Shown here piece after piece: positions 52,350-60,917 of a DNA stretch of 64,000 bases. The number at the start of each line of letters is the position of its first letter. Within the stretch, counting starts at the first letter, position 1. The notes under the pieces are model-generated. The model ran no database searches, had not been told where the DNA came from, and worked only from the letters and a program-made list of their open reading frames with translations. Location: assembly GCA_963662395.1 (NCBI GenBank), contig OY759511.1:2976001-3040000 (forward strand), read 5' to 3'. This DNA is from JAPOXR01 sp963662395 (GTDB lineage: Bacteria; Pseudomonadota; Alphaproteobacteria; Rhodobacterales; Rhodobacteraceae). Position numbers and translations under genes: made by a program.

Positions 52350-53942
52350 TCAGCTGGGCTTTGCGATATTCCAGAACACGACCCCGCCGGGCACGATGAG
52401 AACACCTTCCAGCTCATTTCGGAAAGCTGCCGGCTGCTGCCATTGACCCAGCGGCACGTAAGGAACGAATTCGGTCGCGCTTTCCTGGATCTGGCGTCCC
52501 AATGCCTTTTTCTCTTCGATCGTCTGCGCAAATGGGAATGAATCGATCAGACTCTGGTGTTCCTCATTGCAGGGCCAGCCCGGCCACGACTTTTCACAGG
52601 TTGCGTGGATGGGCTTGTTCGTCAGCGGATTGCTGATTCCCGGACCGTTCCAGTATGTGTGAAGGATATTCCAGCCGCCTTCGGAGACAGGCTCCTTGAC
52701 CGCCCGGCGCGACCCCATAGTCGACCAATCCATCGCCTCCAACTCCACGTTGAGGCCGGCCTCGCGCAGGAGCTGGGCGGTCACCAGCGTGGCTGCGTTC
52801 ATGATCGGCACATCGGTCGGGTGCAGGATCACAATGGCTTCCCCGTCGTAGCCAGCTTCCGCAAACGCCTGCCGCGCCTTCTCGGGGTCGTGGCCGAGAA
52901 GGGCCCCGGCGCCGGACTCGTCCTCCAGCAGAGTGCCGCAGGCGAAATAGGAGCCGCAGGTGCGATAAAGCAGCGGGTCGCCAAACATGGTGCGCAGATA
53001 GGTTTCCTGGTCAACGGCCCACATCAGGCCCCTTCGCATCGCAACGTTATCGAATGGAGGGTGCAGGTGGTTCGGACGCAACACGCCTTGGTAGCCGATC
53101 GGATTGGTGGCTTTGAGCGTGATCGGCTGATCCTTCAAAGAGGGAAGAAAATCGGCGGGCGGGTTTTCATAAAAGTCGATTTCGCCGTTGATCAGGGCTG
53201 AAACCGCAGTCTGCGGATCGCGGATGTTCAGCCACTCAACCCTGTCGACCTTGGCAACCTTGCCTCCCGCCGCACTGCTCGGCGGTTCGTCACGGGGAAC
53301 GTAGTTCGGGTTTTTCACATAAACGACTTTGCTGCCCGGCACCCACTCGTCCTTCTTGAAAATGAAGGGACCGGAACCAATGGTCGATTCGATCTGAGTT
53401 TCCGGATCCGTCATGGCAACGGCCTCCGGCATGATCGCAGCCACCCTGGAGGTGGTCTTGCCCAGCGCTTCAAGAAGCAGGCCGTAGGGCTTAGTCAGTT
53501 TCCATTCGAAAGTCTTGTCGTCAATCGCAGAAAGCCTCTCCGTCACACCCATGACCTGCTGGCCGGAACTGTCGCGAGCCCCCCAGCGATGCAGCGAAGC
53601 TATGACATCGGCGGTTGTGACCGGCGCGCCGTCATGGAACTGGAGGCCGTCCCGCAGGGTAAAGCGGTAGAGCATTCCGTCATCGGACACTTCATAGGTG
53701 TCGACCATCTGCGGCTGAGGCACACTGTTCTCGTCCCAAGCGAACAGGAAGTCGTAAATCATCAACGCATGATTTTGACTGATGCCATGCGTGGTCCAAA
53801 CAGGATCGAGTATCTTTAGGTCCGCGTGCAACACGACACGGAGCACCGACTCAGAAGAGGAATGTGCCGGAGTCCCGACTGCCAGGCCCAGCGCAACGGC
53901 GCAGGAGGCGAGAGCCGAGGATATTCGCAGTGTTTTCAACAT
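52350..53942 (-). CDS. Periplasmic peptide/solute-binding protein (SBP_bac_5)
   Basis: 530 residues with GAGGAAG before the ATG. Signal peptide (ALASCAVALGLAVGTPAHS), then VLHADLKILDPVWTTHGISQ, the family signature region YRFTLRDGLQFHDGAPVTTA and IESTIGSGPFIFKKDEWVPG. The binding pocket cannot be read for specificity; members bind di- and oligopeptides, glutathione or opines. First gene of the leftward dpp-type operon, so the promoter lies in 53943-54070. Confidence 0.93.
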   Translation of the reverse strand: MLKTLRISSALASCAVALGLAVGTPAHSSSESVLRVVLHADLKILDPVWTTHGISQNHALMIYDFLFAWDENSVPQPQMVDTYEVSDDGMLYRFTLRDGLQFHDGAPVTTADVIASLHRWGARDSSGQQVMGVTERLSAIDDKTFEWKLTKPYGLLLEALGKTTSRVAAIMPEAVAMTDPETQIESTIGSGPFIFKKDEWVPGSKVVYVKNPNYVPRDEPPSSAAGGKVAKVDRVEWLNIRDPQTAVSALINGEIDFYENPPADFLPSLKDQPITLKATNPIGYQGVLRPNHLHPPFDNVAMRRGLMWAVDQETYLRTMFGDPLLYRTCGSYFACGTLLEDESGAGALLGHDPEKARQAFAEAGYDGEAIVILHPTDVPIMNAATLVTAQLLREAGLNVELEAMDWSTMGSRRAVKEPVSEGGWNILHTYWNGPGISNPLTNKPIHATCEKSWPGWPCNEEHQSLIDSFPFAQTIEEKKALGRQIQESATEFVPYVPLGQWQQPAAFRNELEGVLIVPGGVVFWNIAKPS

Positions 53943-54071
53943 TATTGATTCTTCCTCATTTTACTTTCGAAAGGCAGGTGGCCCTTCCGAATTCGACCGC
54001 CGGGCGCCACCTCTAACACAGCGAAACGTATTCATCCATGGGTACCAACGCATTTCGTGCAAAAATGCACG

Positions 54072-54643
54072 TCAAGGACCCGGCGCAATGCCTCTTGTTC
54101 GGATGAAATGATAGAGGGGTTGCCTGGAGACACCGGTAATCCTGGCGATTGCACTCTTGGAAACACCGAGGTCGATGAACTGGCGAATTTCGTCTTCTTT
54201 CCCGTCCAGGCGCGATACACCCGGTGATCCTTTCGGGCGTCCGAGCTTCTTACCGGATGCCCTGGCTTTCGCGAGGCCCTCGCGTGTGCGTTCGGAGATC
54301 AGGTCACGCTCGACTTCTGCGAACAGCGCGAACAGGGTGGTCATGACCTTGGTCTGGATGTCCTGTTTGCCCTCGACGCGGATGTTCTCCTTGATCGCGA
54401 TGAACGCGACGCCCGCCTTTGCGAGGCCGTCAAGGACGGTAACGACCTGGCCGAGCGACCGTCCGAGCCTGAAGAGTTCGCTGACGACAAGGCGGTCTCC
54501 GCGTTTGAGGGCGCCGATCAACTCATCGAGTCGGCGATGTCTTACCGAGGCCTGCCCCTTTTGCGGGCATATTCGAGAATGGCGAGGCGCTGGCTGCCCG
54601 CGCCCTGCTGTGCGGTTTTCGGCCGGCAGGCGGCGGGTATCAT
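54072..54643 (-). pseudogene. Serine recombinase/resolvase, N-terminus damaged
   Basis: A clean C-terminal part of 149 residues: DRLVVSELFRLGRSLGQVV, VMTTLFALFAEVERDLISER, the Hin-type HTH with ARASGKKLGRPKG and LGVSKSAIARITGVSRQPLY. Upstream, in another frame, lies TAQQGAGSQRLAILEYARKR, the usual segment after the catalytic Ser. The YxRVS motif is gone, and about 12 residues between the parts are lost. It cannot be active. Such resolvases are common on plasmids. Confidence 0.75.
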
Positions 54644-54810
54644 GCCGCGTAGACGTGCTCGCTTGAGTGATTTATCGCGGCCAGAATGAAGGGATTGGTG
54701 ACTGAACCCACCTCAACCAGATCGATCTTCCGGCCCGGCGCATTCAGCGTGCATGGCCGGGCTCCTCCAGGGGGCGGCTGGCAATGGTCATCCTCAACTC
54801 TCATAACCTG
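54644..54810. other. No gene seen
   Basis: 167 bp between the resolvase remnant and hepT. No supported feature. Confidence 0.5.
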
Positions 54811-54829
54811 TCAGAACGGGTCGAAGCTG
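54807..54829 (-). repeat. 23-bp repeat covering the last codons and stop of hepT
   Basis: Identical to 3813-3835 at the end of fic. Confidence 0.8.
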
Positions 54830-55260
54830 TTGTTGTTCCCGGCCGGCTCATCCGACGCGGATGGCGGTGTCTCCCTGATCGTGGACGCGGTCTTGCCAAA
54901 CTCCGAGATTCTGCCCGGTTTGTCAAGCAGAGACCGGACTGCCTGTCGCAATCCCGGAAGATCGTCCACTGCAACGGACCAGACGATCTTGGCGCTGATA
55001 CGATCATAGGCGTGAACCAGCCTGTTACGAAAACCGATAATGTCCGTCGCGTCCGGAATTCGCTCAAGCAGTTCCGGTGATATCCGGTCAAGCTGGTTGA
55101 GCGCTTCGCCTATGGTGATGAAATTCCGTTCGACCTGGTCCTGCAAGCCACTGTCAGCAACGTAGGTCGCAAGGTCCACGCCGCCGATATAGCCCTCGAT
55201 CCGGTTGGCCGCCATCTCGATGTCGCGAAGCAGTATCCGCGGGTCACGCCTTCGGGTCAT
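54811..55260 (-). CDS. hepT: HepT-like HEPN toxin
   Basis: 149 residues from the ATG at 55260, overlapping mntA by 17 nt. HEPN domain of the DUF86/HepT type: LQDQVERNFITIGEALNQLD and the RNase/AMP-acceptor motif FRNRLVHAYDRI (Arg78-x4-His83-x-Tyr85). In the known pair the toxin is an RNase, blocked when MntA adds AMP to the motif Tyr. The tail EPAGNNNSFDPF goes beyond the HEPN fold and matches the fic protein end. Looks intact. Confidence 0.92.
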   Translation of the reverse strand: MTRRRDPRILLRDIEMAANRIEGYIGGVDLATYVADSGLQDQVERNFITIGEALNQLDRISPELLERIPDATDIIGFRNRLVHAYDRISAKIVWSVAVDDLPGLRQAVRSLLDKPGRISEFGKTASTIRETPPSASDEPAGNNNSFDPF

Positions 55261-55561
55261 ATACCACCTCGCGGGACTCATTGATTGCTTCCAGCAGGTA
55301 ATCGTTGTCGATCGAATCGACCGACACCATGTCAACTTCACGGTCCAGCGCGGAGCGCAGATCCTTTATCAGGCCCATATACCGCTTGAACAGGCCAGGC
55401 AGGACGGGCGGCTCGAATTCCACCAGGAAATCGGCATCGGACCTGTCCGGATCGAAATCCGTGCCCCGCGCCGCCGAGCCGAACACCTCAAGGCGCGACA
55501 CCCGGTGACGCCGGCAGATCCCGGCGATCTCGTCCATCTTGTCTGCAATTTCGGGGTGCAT
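55244..55561 (-). CDS. mntA: MntA-like minimal nucleotidyltransferase antitoxin
   Basis: 105 residues. Motif GSAARGTDFDPDRSDADFLV carries the GS at 28-29 and the Asp42-x-Asp44 metal pair. The C-terminal VDMVSVDSIDNDYLLEAINE is the usual end. Partner of the overlapping hepT; it would AMPylate the toxin. A promoter-like repeat ends 17 nt before the ATG. Looks intact. Confidence 0.92.
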   Translation of the reverse strand: MHPEIADKMDEIAGICRRHRVSRLEVFGSAARGTDFDPDRSDADFLVEFEPPVLPGLFKRYMGLIKDLRSALDREVDMVSVDSIDNDYLLEAINESREVVYDPKA

Positions 55562-55773
55562 CTGTCGGGCTCATACGAGGGGCGGTTGTCGCTGTCCGAT
55601 ATAGCAGCGGAAGGTTCCGAATTCCATGCCTTCGGTCCCGATTTCCGAAGCTGGTGCATGGCCGGCCGCCCGAAATACCGCCGGCGCACCAGCTCGCTCA
55701 CCGATAGCCCGGCTGCGGCCGCATCCTCCCGGAGCCGCGCCTTCTCTGCTGATGTCAGCCGCACGTTCACCAT
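55369..55773 (-). pseudogene. Plasmid mobilization RHH protein (TraJ/MobC-like), truncated
   Basis: From the ATG at 55773 the first 39 residues read MVNVRLTSAEKARLREDAAA and GLSVSELVRRRYFGRP, the ribbon-helix-helix of relaxosome proteins that bind oriT. After that the frame runs through the promoter-like repeat into mntA without family features. So the RHH gene is cut and joined to the MntA-HepT module. It is read away from the oriT-like site and the TraK-like gene, as traJ is in RP4. Confidence 0.6.
55579..55605 (-). promoter_or_regulatory. Promoter-like repeat upstream of mntA-hepT
   Basis: Matches 4781-4807 at 24 of 27 positions. Read leftward it begins GCTATATCGGACAGCGAC and ends 17 nt before mntA. 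Confidence 0.5.
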
Positions 55774-55959
55774 GGTATCGGGGGGATGCGCCCCGGACCG
55801 TGAAGGGCATCAGGCGGCCCTGCTGCTTGTGAAGGGTGGGCAGCCGCAGGGGGCTGCGAGAAGTGAAACGCCGAGCGGCCCGGGGTGGAGGGGTTCTGGA
55901 CCCTTCCCGGGATTGAGACGGAGGTGAGAAGCAAAGCGCCGAATGGACGGTGTGGTTTG

Positions 55960-56030
55960 ATCAGGAAATGCGGAGCATGTGTAAGACAAACCCCATCCTG
56001 TAAATGTTGGGCTTTGTATGGACATAGCTC
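55960..56030. other. oriT-like region with RP4-type nic site
   Basis: CATCCTGT at 55994-56001 matches the RP4-type nic consensus YATCCTGY. It sits inside an imperfect inverted repeat (ACAAACCCCAT and ATGTTGGGCTTTGT). It lies between a leftward TraJ-like RHH gene and a rightward TraK-like gene, the same layout as RP4 oriT. No relaxase gene is in view. Confidence 0.6.
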
Positions 56031-56082
56031 CAGCTCGACAGTTGGCGATCATTCTGTCAACCGGAGAACGGATAGCGAGGGT

Positions 56083-56433
56083 ATGGGGAGGCTGGTGGCA
56101 AGGCACACAACCGGGAAGATCCGGAAGATCGAACGCAAGCTCGGCGGACTGCCGACCGTCGAGCGGAAGGACCACTCCACGAGGCCGGCAATCAGGATGC
56201 TCGCAGGCGAAATCAGGAAACTGCAGAAACGGGGATACACCCTCGATCAGATCGCCGGGGAACTGAGGGGCGAAGGCCTCGGCATCGCAACCCCGACGCT
56301 CGCAGCATACCTCAGGCAGGACCAGCGAAAGCCGGCGGCCTCCAGGAAGGCGGCAAAGGCAAGGAAGGCAGAACCCGCATCCGTCGCGGCACGCGGTACA
56401 TTCACACCGCCGGACGACCCGGGCGAGATCTGA
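56083..56433 (+). CDS. TraK-like conjugal/mobilization DNA-binding protein
   Basis: 116 residues from the ATG at 56083 (AGCGAGG upstream). Basic protein: KIRKIERKLGGLPTVERK, then a helix-turn-helix-like RGYTLDQIAGELRGEGLGIA and TPTLAAYLRQDQRKP, followed by a Lys/Ala-rich tail. TraK-type proteins wrap oriT DNA. The next ORF starts 4 bp downstream with a ParA/TraL-like opening, as in traK-traL. Sequence similarity to RP4 TraK itself is not clear, so the name rests on context and the HTH. Confidence 0.6.
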   Translation: MGRLVARHTTGKIRKIERKLGGLPTVERKDHSTRPAIRMLAGEIRKLQKRGYTLDQIAGELRGEGLGIATPTLAAYLRQDQRKPAASRKAAKARKAEPASVAARGTFTPPDDPGEI

Positions 56434-56437
56434 CAGG

Positions 56438-56503
56438 ATGGCGGCCAATATCATCTGGATCGGCGGCGGAAAGGGCGGCGGCGTCATGGGCAAACACGCC
56501 TGA
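56438..56503 (+). pseudogene. TraL/ParA-like P-loop ATPase, 5' stub
   Basis: 21 residues starting MAANIIWIGGGKGGGVMGKH and then a stop. This is the deviant Walker A opening (xxGGKGGVGKS) of ParA/TraL ATPases, disturbed within the motif. Nothing of the rest is readable downstream. Confidence 0.55.
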
Positions 56504-57238
56504 AGGCAAGCTGGCTTACGGACTCGCGCAGGAAGGCAGCCTGAGAGACTTGGCAACCGGCGGTGCCCCCGGATGGGAAAGGAAAATCAGGGAGAACGGC
56601 CACATGCCCTGTGTCCTCTGCAGCATCACGGTGGCGGGGCGGAATACACGGGTGGTGGATGGCGCCAGGGGTTCAAATTCCGGCACAGCCAGCCGATCCG
56701 GTGAGGAACTGAAGGACAAGGGATCCCTTCCCTGCCCGGCCATGCAAGCTTGCGGCACTGGAGAGCCTGCGAAGTGGTCGACCTTCGGTTCGAGAGCGAT
56801 CTCGTCCTGGACTTTTCCGGTTGAACTGACCCCCAGGCTTCTCCTGGCCTGCTATCGGACTTGCCGGTTTCCCCTCTCGTCATGCCCGGTTCCAGGGCAA
56901 GCAGGAAAACAGGTTTCGTCAGGCATGAACCTTGAGAGCAGTTGGAGCGCCAGCGACCGCGAACTGGCAGCCACGGCTGCCTGGCCGGTGGCAAGGGCCA
57001 CCGTCAGAATGCGCCGAAGGCGGCATCCCGGATGTGTGAAGACAACCCGGACACTCCTGAAGATGATCGGATTGCTGTTGGGCAGCATTGCTGGAGATCG
57101 GAACACGGGCTGCGTTGCGCCGATTTTCCGGAAAACCAATTGAAAACTCCTCGAGGAGTTAGACTCATGTGTTAGTACTGAGTTACGGTGATTTTTTGGG
57201 TGCGTAACCATTTGATTATTAAGTGGTTTCTGAATGGA
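56504..57238. other. No recognisable gene
   Basis: 735 bp. Open frames on both strands show no family motifs. The last ~60 bp become AT-richer (GATTTTTTGGG, TTTGATTATTAAG) just before the iterons, as at plasmid origins. Confidence 0.5.
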
Positions 57239-57280
57239 CGCCTGTGTGATACCCCGAAAGCGCCTGTGTGATACCCCGAA
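57239..57280 (+). repeat. Two iteron-like direct repeats upstream of repA
   Basis: A 20-bp unit, CGCCTGTGTGATACCCCGAA, occurs twice at 22-bp spacing (57239-57258 and 57261-57280), one DNA helical turn times two. It follows an AT-rich stretch and ends 34 bp before repA. Likely RepA binding sites for origin function or self-regulation. Confidence 0.7.
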
Positions 57281-57314
57281 TTGCGGATATCATACAGACA
57301 TTATAGAAAGACCT

Positions 57315-58777
57315 ATGCCCGAGGAATCCGCTAAACCCCTTCGCCCAATGCTGCCGGTTCGGCACATGCCAAATCTGTTCAGCATCGACATCAGCTCGAT
57401 CTCGCTGAAGGATGTCCAGCAGCAGATGGAGTTCCCCTTCTTCTCGTTGTCGAAGAACCGTGACCTTGAGATCCGTCGCTACGAAGACCGTCACGGCAAC
57501 ACACTGGAGATTTATCCGCATGGCATGGGTCTGCCGACGATCTATGACAAGGATTTTCTGATTTACACTATCAGTCAGGTGATGGAGCGGCTGAATCGAG
57601 GCGAGCAGGTATCTCGTCGGCTCATCCTCTATGCCAGCGACATGCTGGAATTCGCCAACAGAACGAAGGGTGGCAAGGACTACAAAGCACTGGACGATGC
57701 GCTGCTACGATTGAGCGGATGCCGTATCAATGCCGTATCAAGACCAACATTCGTACCGGAGACATCTATCACACGAAAATCTTCGGCCTGATCGAGTCCG
57801 GCGACCTGATCCGCAAATACGGTTTCAACGGTCGCCTGCAGCATGTCGAGGTTACCCTTTCCGAATGGTTGTGGAATGCGCTCGAGGCCCGCCAGGTGTT
57901 GACATTGCATCCACACTATTTCCGCCTTCGCCAACCTCTGGAGCGACGCATCTATGAAATTGGTCGCAAGCACTGCGGCAGGCAGTCCGAATGGAAGATC
58001 TCACTGGATCTGCTGCACCAGAAGTGCGGCTCAAGAAGCCGCCTCAAGGAATTTCGCCGGTCCCTGCGCAAACTGGTCACGCATGGCGACCTGCTGGATT
58101 ATACCGTGACCTTTGATGCCGAGCGGGACATGGCGACCTTCAGCCGCATGGAAGGGTCACTGGTCGACCGCGTCCCTGCCCCGAACAGTTCCAGTGAGAT
58201 CAAGTTGCCGGACTCCGTGGCGGTCGAGGCCCGCAGGCGGCACGGCCCTGCCGTTGATCTTGCCGCTGCCGAGCGGGACTGGCGGCGCTGGATGGATCGC
58301 AAGGGCGTCCGGTCGATCAACCCGCCGCCGCCGTTCCTGTCCTTCCTCGCGACATGGATTGACCGTCAGCCAGGCCTGGACGCTGACGAGAACGATGGCC
58401 CCGACTGGATCGGAGAAATGGCGCTCGCCTGGTGGGCAACGCTCGACGATGCGGAACGGGAGAAGTGGCGACAGCGTGTCGGCGAGCGCATTGATCTGGA
58501 CGATGACGAGGGCTGGTTCCGTTCGGAAGCCTCGATGGCACGGGATGCGTTCGACGGCCGCTGGCGGCGCCAGCACTGCCCTCCCGAGAAATCGGAACTG
58601 CCGCCGCAACTCCTGGCCAGGGCAGCTGCAGGACCGGCTGAGGACCCGGCGGCCATCGAGGCGGGCTGGCGGGAGTGGGTCACTGACCAGCCGCCCTGGA
58701 TGCAGGACATGCTGATGCGCTCGGTCATGACATATGCACGGCAACTCGCCGGGGAAGGCCGGCAAAGCGGTCACTGA
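57315..58777 (+). pseudogene. repA: Plasmid replication initiator RepA, split by an 11-bp tandem duplication
   Basis: The first part (from the ATG at 57315) reads VRHMPNLFSIDISSISLKDV, FFSLSKNRDLEIRRYED and LIYASDMLEFANRTKGGKDY. The second part, in the next frame, continues CRIKTNIRTGDIYHTKIFGL, ESGDLIRKYGFNGRLQHVEV and RIYEIGRKHCGRQSEWKISL. At 57720-57741 the sequence TGCCGTATCAA occurs twice in tandem; removing one copy restores a single frame (LRLSGCRIKTN). The C-terminal 150 residues are acidic and variable. The family binds iterons to start plasmid replication. Confidence 0.85.
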
Positions 58778-59057
58778 CCACCCTGCCCTGCCATCACCGT
58801 TCGGAAATCCGGCAAGGGCGGATTTTTCACCATCCCCGGCGCCGGCATGCGGCTGTGATCGGGGTGCTCGCCCGCAGATGCTATGAGAAGGTTGAAATGG
58901 CGTGCAGAGATACCTGCCAGATGCCAGAAATACGGTTCCTGAAAACACTTTACCCCGGCCGCGTGCCAAGGCAGAGACGGTACCGGGGTATCCACTCCGT
59001 ATATAGGCCTGCGTGCACCAAACGGCAAGCGTTGAAACAGGGCAAGAACTGATTGTG

Positions 59058-59702
59058 ATGGACTCCGGCTTCGAAGCCACCCTGTCGCTTGAACGCTTTG
59101 CGCGATACCTCGAATGGGCGGAGGGAGATCGCTTGCGTGCACTCGAACTCTATGCCCTCAATACGCAACTTTCGGAGGCCCTGTACACTCCCCTGCAGAT
59201 ACTGGAAGTGACACTGCGGAACCGCATCCATATCGTTCTGACAGATTCATTGAACGAGTGCTGGCTTTCGAATGAAGGTTTCCTCGTTCTGGAACACCAG
59301 CATCTCCAGCTTGACAAGGTGCGCCAGGACCTTGCCAGTACCGGGAGGGAACCAACACCCGGGCGCATTGTGTCGGCTCTTACCTTCAGTTTCTGGGTTT
59401 CCCTGCTGTCACCAGGTTACGAAGTGCTCTGGCAAACAACACTGCACCGCATTGCACGAAGGGAAGATGGAAAAGGCCTAAGGCGCAAGGATCTTGCCGC
59501 GCCATTGGCGCGAATCCGGACGCTCCGGAACCGTGTTGCCCACCACGAAGCCATCATTCACTGGGATCTTCCAAAACACTACTCGAACATCATGCAACTC
59601 ACCTTCTGGCTTTCTCCCGCTGCCGGGGACTGGTGCAAACGCCACAGCAGGTTTCCGGAGACCTGCCCCGATGGTGGAATTGCCCTCGCACGCCGAAATT
59701 GA
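59058..59702 (+). CDS. Abi-like protein (HEPN fold)
   Basis: 214 residues from the ATG at 59058. Abi_2-like pattern: LSLERFARYLEWAEGDRLRA, YALNTQLSEALYTPLQILEV, TLRNRIHIVLTD and SALTFSFWVSLLSPGYEVLW. Near residues 153-162 is LRNRVAHHEAI, the HEPN-type RxxxxH motif shared with RNA-cutting abortive-infection proteins. Appears intact. It lies between repA and an HNH gene on the old plasmid backbone, and may be a phage-defence gene. Confidence 0.85.
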   Translation: MDSGFEATLSLERFARYLEWAEGDRLRALELYALNTQLSEALYTPLQILEVTLRNRIHIVLTDSLNECWLSNEGFLVLEHQHLQLDKVRQDLASTGREPTPGRIVSALTFSFWVSLLSPGYEVLWQTTLHRIARREDGKGLRRKDLAAPLARIRTLRNRVAHHEAIIHWDLPKHYSNIMQLTFWLSPAAGDWCKRHSRFPETCPDGGIALARRN

Positions 59703-59753
59703 CTTGCTGAACCCCGTGTATCCGGCGGTGGATAGTCTCAAACTGCTACAGAT

Positions 59754-59776
59754 ATGCAAGCATGCAAGGCGTTTTG
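59754..59776. repeat. 23-bp repeat, copy 1 (partition-site-like)
   Basis: Starts ATGCAAGCATGCAAGGCG and ends TTTTG. Extended by 5 bp it forms an inverted repeat GCATGCAA-GGCGTT-TTGCATGC. Identical to 60541-60563. Confidence 0.75.
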
Positions 59777-59848
59777 CATGCTTGCATCCATGCATGTTCT
59801 TGCACACAGAATGACATTGTCACAGCGAGACAGGCACACTCCGGGCAA

Positions 59849-60514
59849 TCAAGGAATAATAAAGCGTTCCAGACCGTCCCAGCTGGTCTGCTCGACCGGC
59901 CGGGTGCGAGGATCAATCAGTCCGGTTTCTTCGAGAGTCCGCTCTGCCCTCCCGAAGTTGCAGGGACCGCAGGTGATGACGAGATTGTCCAGATCGGTGC
60001 GGCCACCGCGGCTGTGTGGCAGAACATGGTCGAACTGCAGCCAGAAGCACTGGAAAGCGGCATGTTGGCTGGCATTGGTGCGGCCCCATGGCAAGGCGCC
60101 ACTGTAATGGCGATGCATAGCCTTTCGAACCTCGGCCCGGATGACCGGGATGCCACAGAAGCGGCACCGATAGCCGTCGCGGTTGATTATTGCCTGCCGC
60201 AATTCTGCCGCCGGTTTCTCTGTCGGATCCCTTACGCCTTTGGCCAGTTCTGGCGGTGCACCCTCGACTGAACGGATACGATGAATGCGCTCACTTGCTG
60301 GCCCCCAGAGGGACTCAATCCAGTCCCGAACCTCCGGCATGTTGGCTTCAGCTATGAGACTTCCAGCCCTGCCATGTTCACCTGCGAGATGAGCGTCGAC
60401 GGCTTTATCAAGCAGATCAGCAGCTTCGAATATCTCCGGAACGGGTTTTCGAAGGCATGGCCGCGGGGCCCAGAAATCCGGGTCCAGGGCTGATGGAGCA
60501 GGGGTGTCGTTCAT
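59849..60514 (-). CDS. HNH endonuclease
   Basis: 221 residues from the ATG at 60514. The C-terminal HNH domain has a zinc-type CRFC pair in INRDGYRCRFCGIPVI, then FDHVLPHSRGGRTDLDNLVI and TCGPCNFGRAERTLEE with the second Cys pair. The N-terminal part, ending ELAKGVRDPTEKPAAELRQA, is unassigned. Could be a defence or homing-type nuclease. It lies between the two 23-bp repeats, opposite in direction to parA. Confidence 0.88.
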   Translation of the reverse strand: MNDTPAPSALDPDFWAPRPCLRKPVPEIFEAADLLDKAVDAHLAGEHGRAGSLIAEANMPEVRDWIESLWGPASERIHRIRSVEGAPPELAKGVRDPTEKPAAELRQAIINRDGYRCRFCGIPVIRAEVRKAMHRHYSGALPWGRTNASQHAAFQCFWLQFDHVLPHSRGGRTDLDNLVITCGPCNFGRAERTLEETGLIDPRTRPVEQTSWDGLERFIIP

Positions 60515-60540
60515 GGCAACTCGCAGCCAAAGCGCCAATC

Positions 60541-60563
60541 ATGCAAGCATGCAAGGCGTTTTG
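60541..60563. repeat. 23-bp repeat, copy 2 (upstream of parA)
   Basis: Same 23 bp as 59754-59776. It lies 34 bp before the parA start, with more GCATGC/CATGC words after it (60586-60606), so it may be an operator or centromere site for ParA. Confidence 0.75.
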
Positions 60564-60596
60564 AATGCCAGCATTCCTGCATGCTTCACACGTAGC

Positions 60597-60917
60597 ATGC
60601 TTTCATGCTGTATTGCGGCAAAACAAGAAAACAACAACCACACAGGTAGCGGAGCAGGATCAAAGGCCTATATCGTCGGGATCGTGTCCCGGAAGGGAGG
60701 CGTCGGAAAATCGACCCTTGCCCGCATGATGGCAAGGGAGTTTACCGTTGGTCGAATGCGCACCAAGATAGCGGATCTGGACACGCAACAGCAGACATGC
60801 ACCAACTGGGCAGGCCGCCGGGCCGAGAACAGGATCTCCCCAGAAATCCAGGTGCAGAGTTTTGCAAGCGTCTCGTCAGCGCTTGGAGAGGCACCGCATT
60901 TCGATGCGCTTGTTCTA
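60597..60917 (+). pseudogene. parA: ParA-type partition ATPase, cut by an IS701-type element
   Basis: About 107 codons. YIVGIVSRKGGVGKSTLARM is the deviant Walker A of ParA, followed by RTKIADLDTQQQTCTNWAGR (the LIDxDPQ block as IADLDTQQ). The frame stops being ParA at HFDALVL, where the IS701-type inverted repeat begins; the Walker B and C-terminal half are absent from the window. An ATG at 60597 is the likely start, though a longer frame exists. Confidence 0.8.

Noticed and set aside
57719..58777. Second half of RepA as an independent gene
   Set aside because: It begins within the RepA winged-helix region and needs the first half; the 11-bp duplication explains the split.
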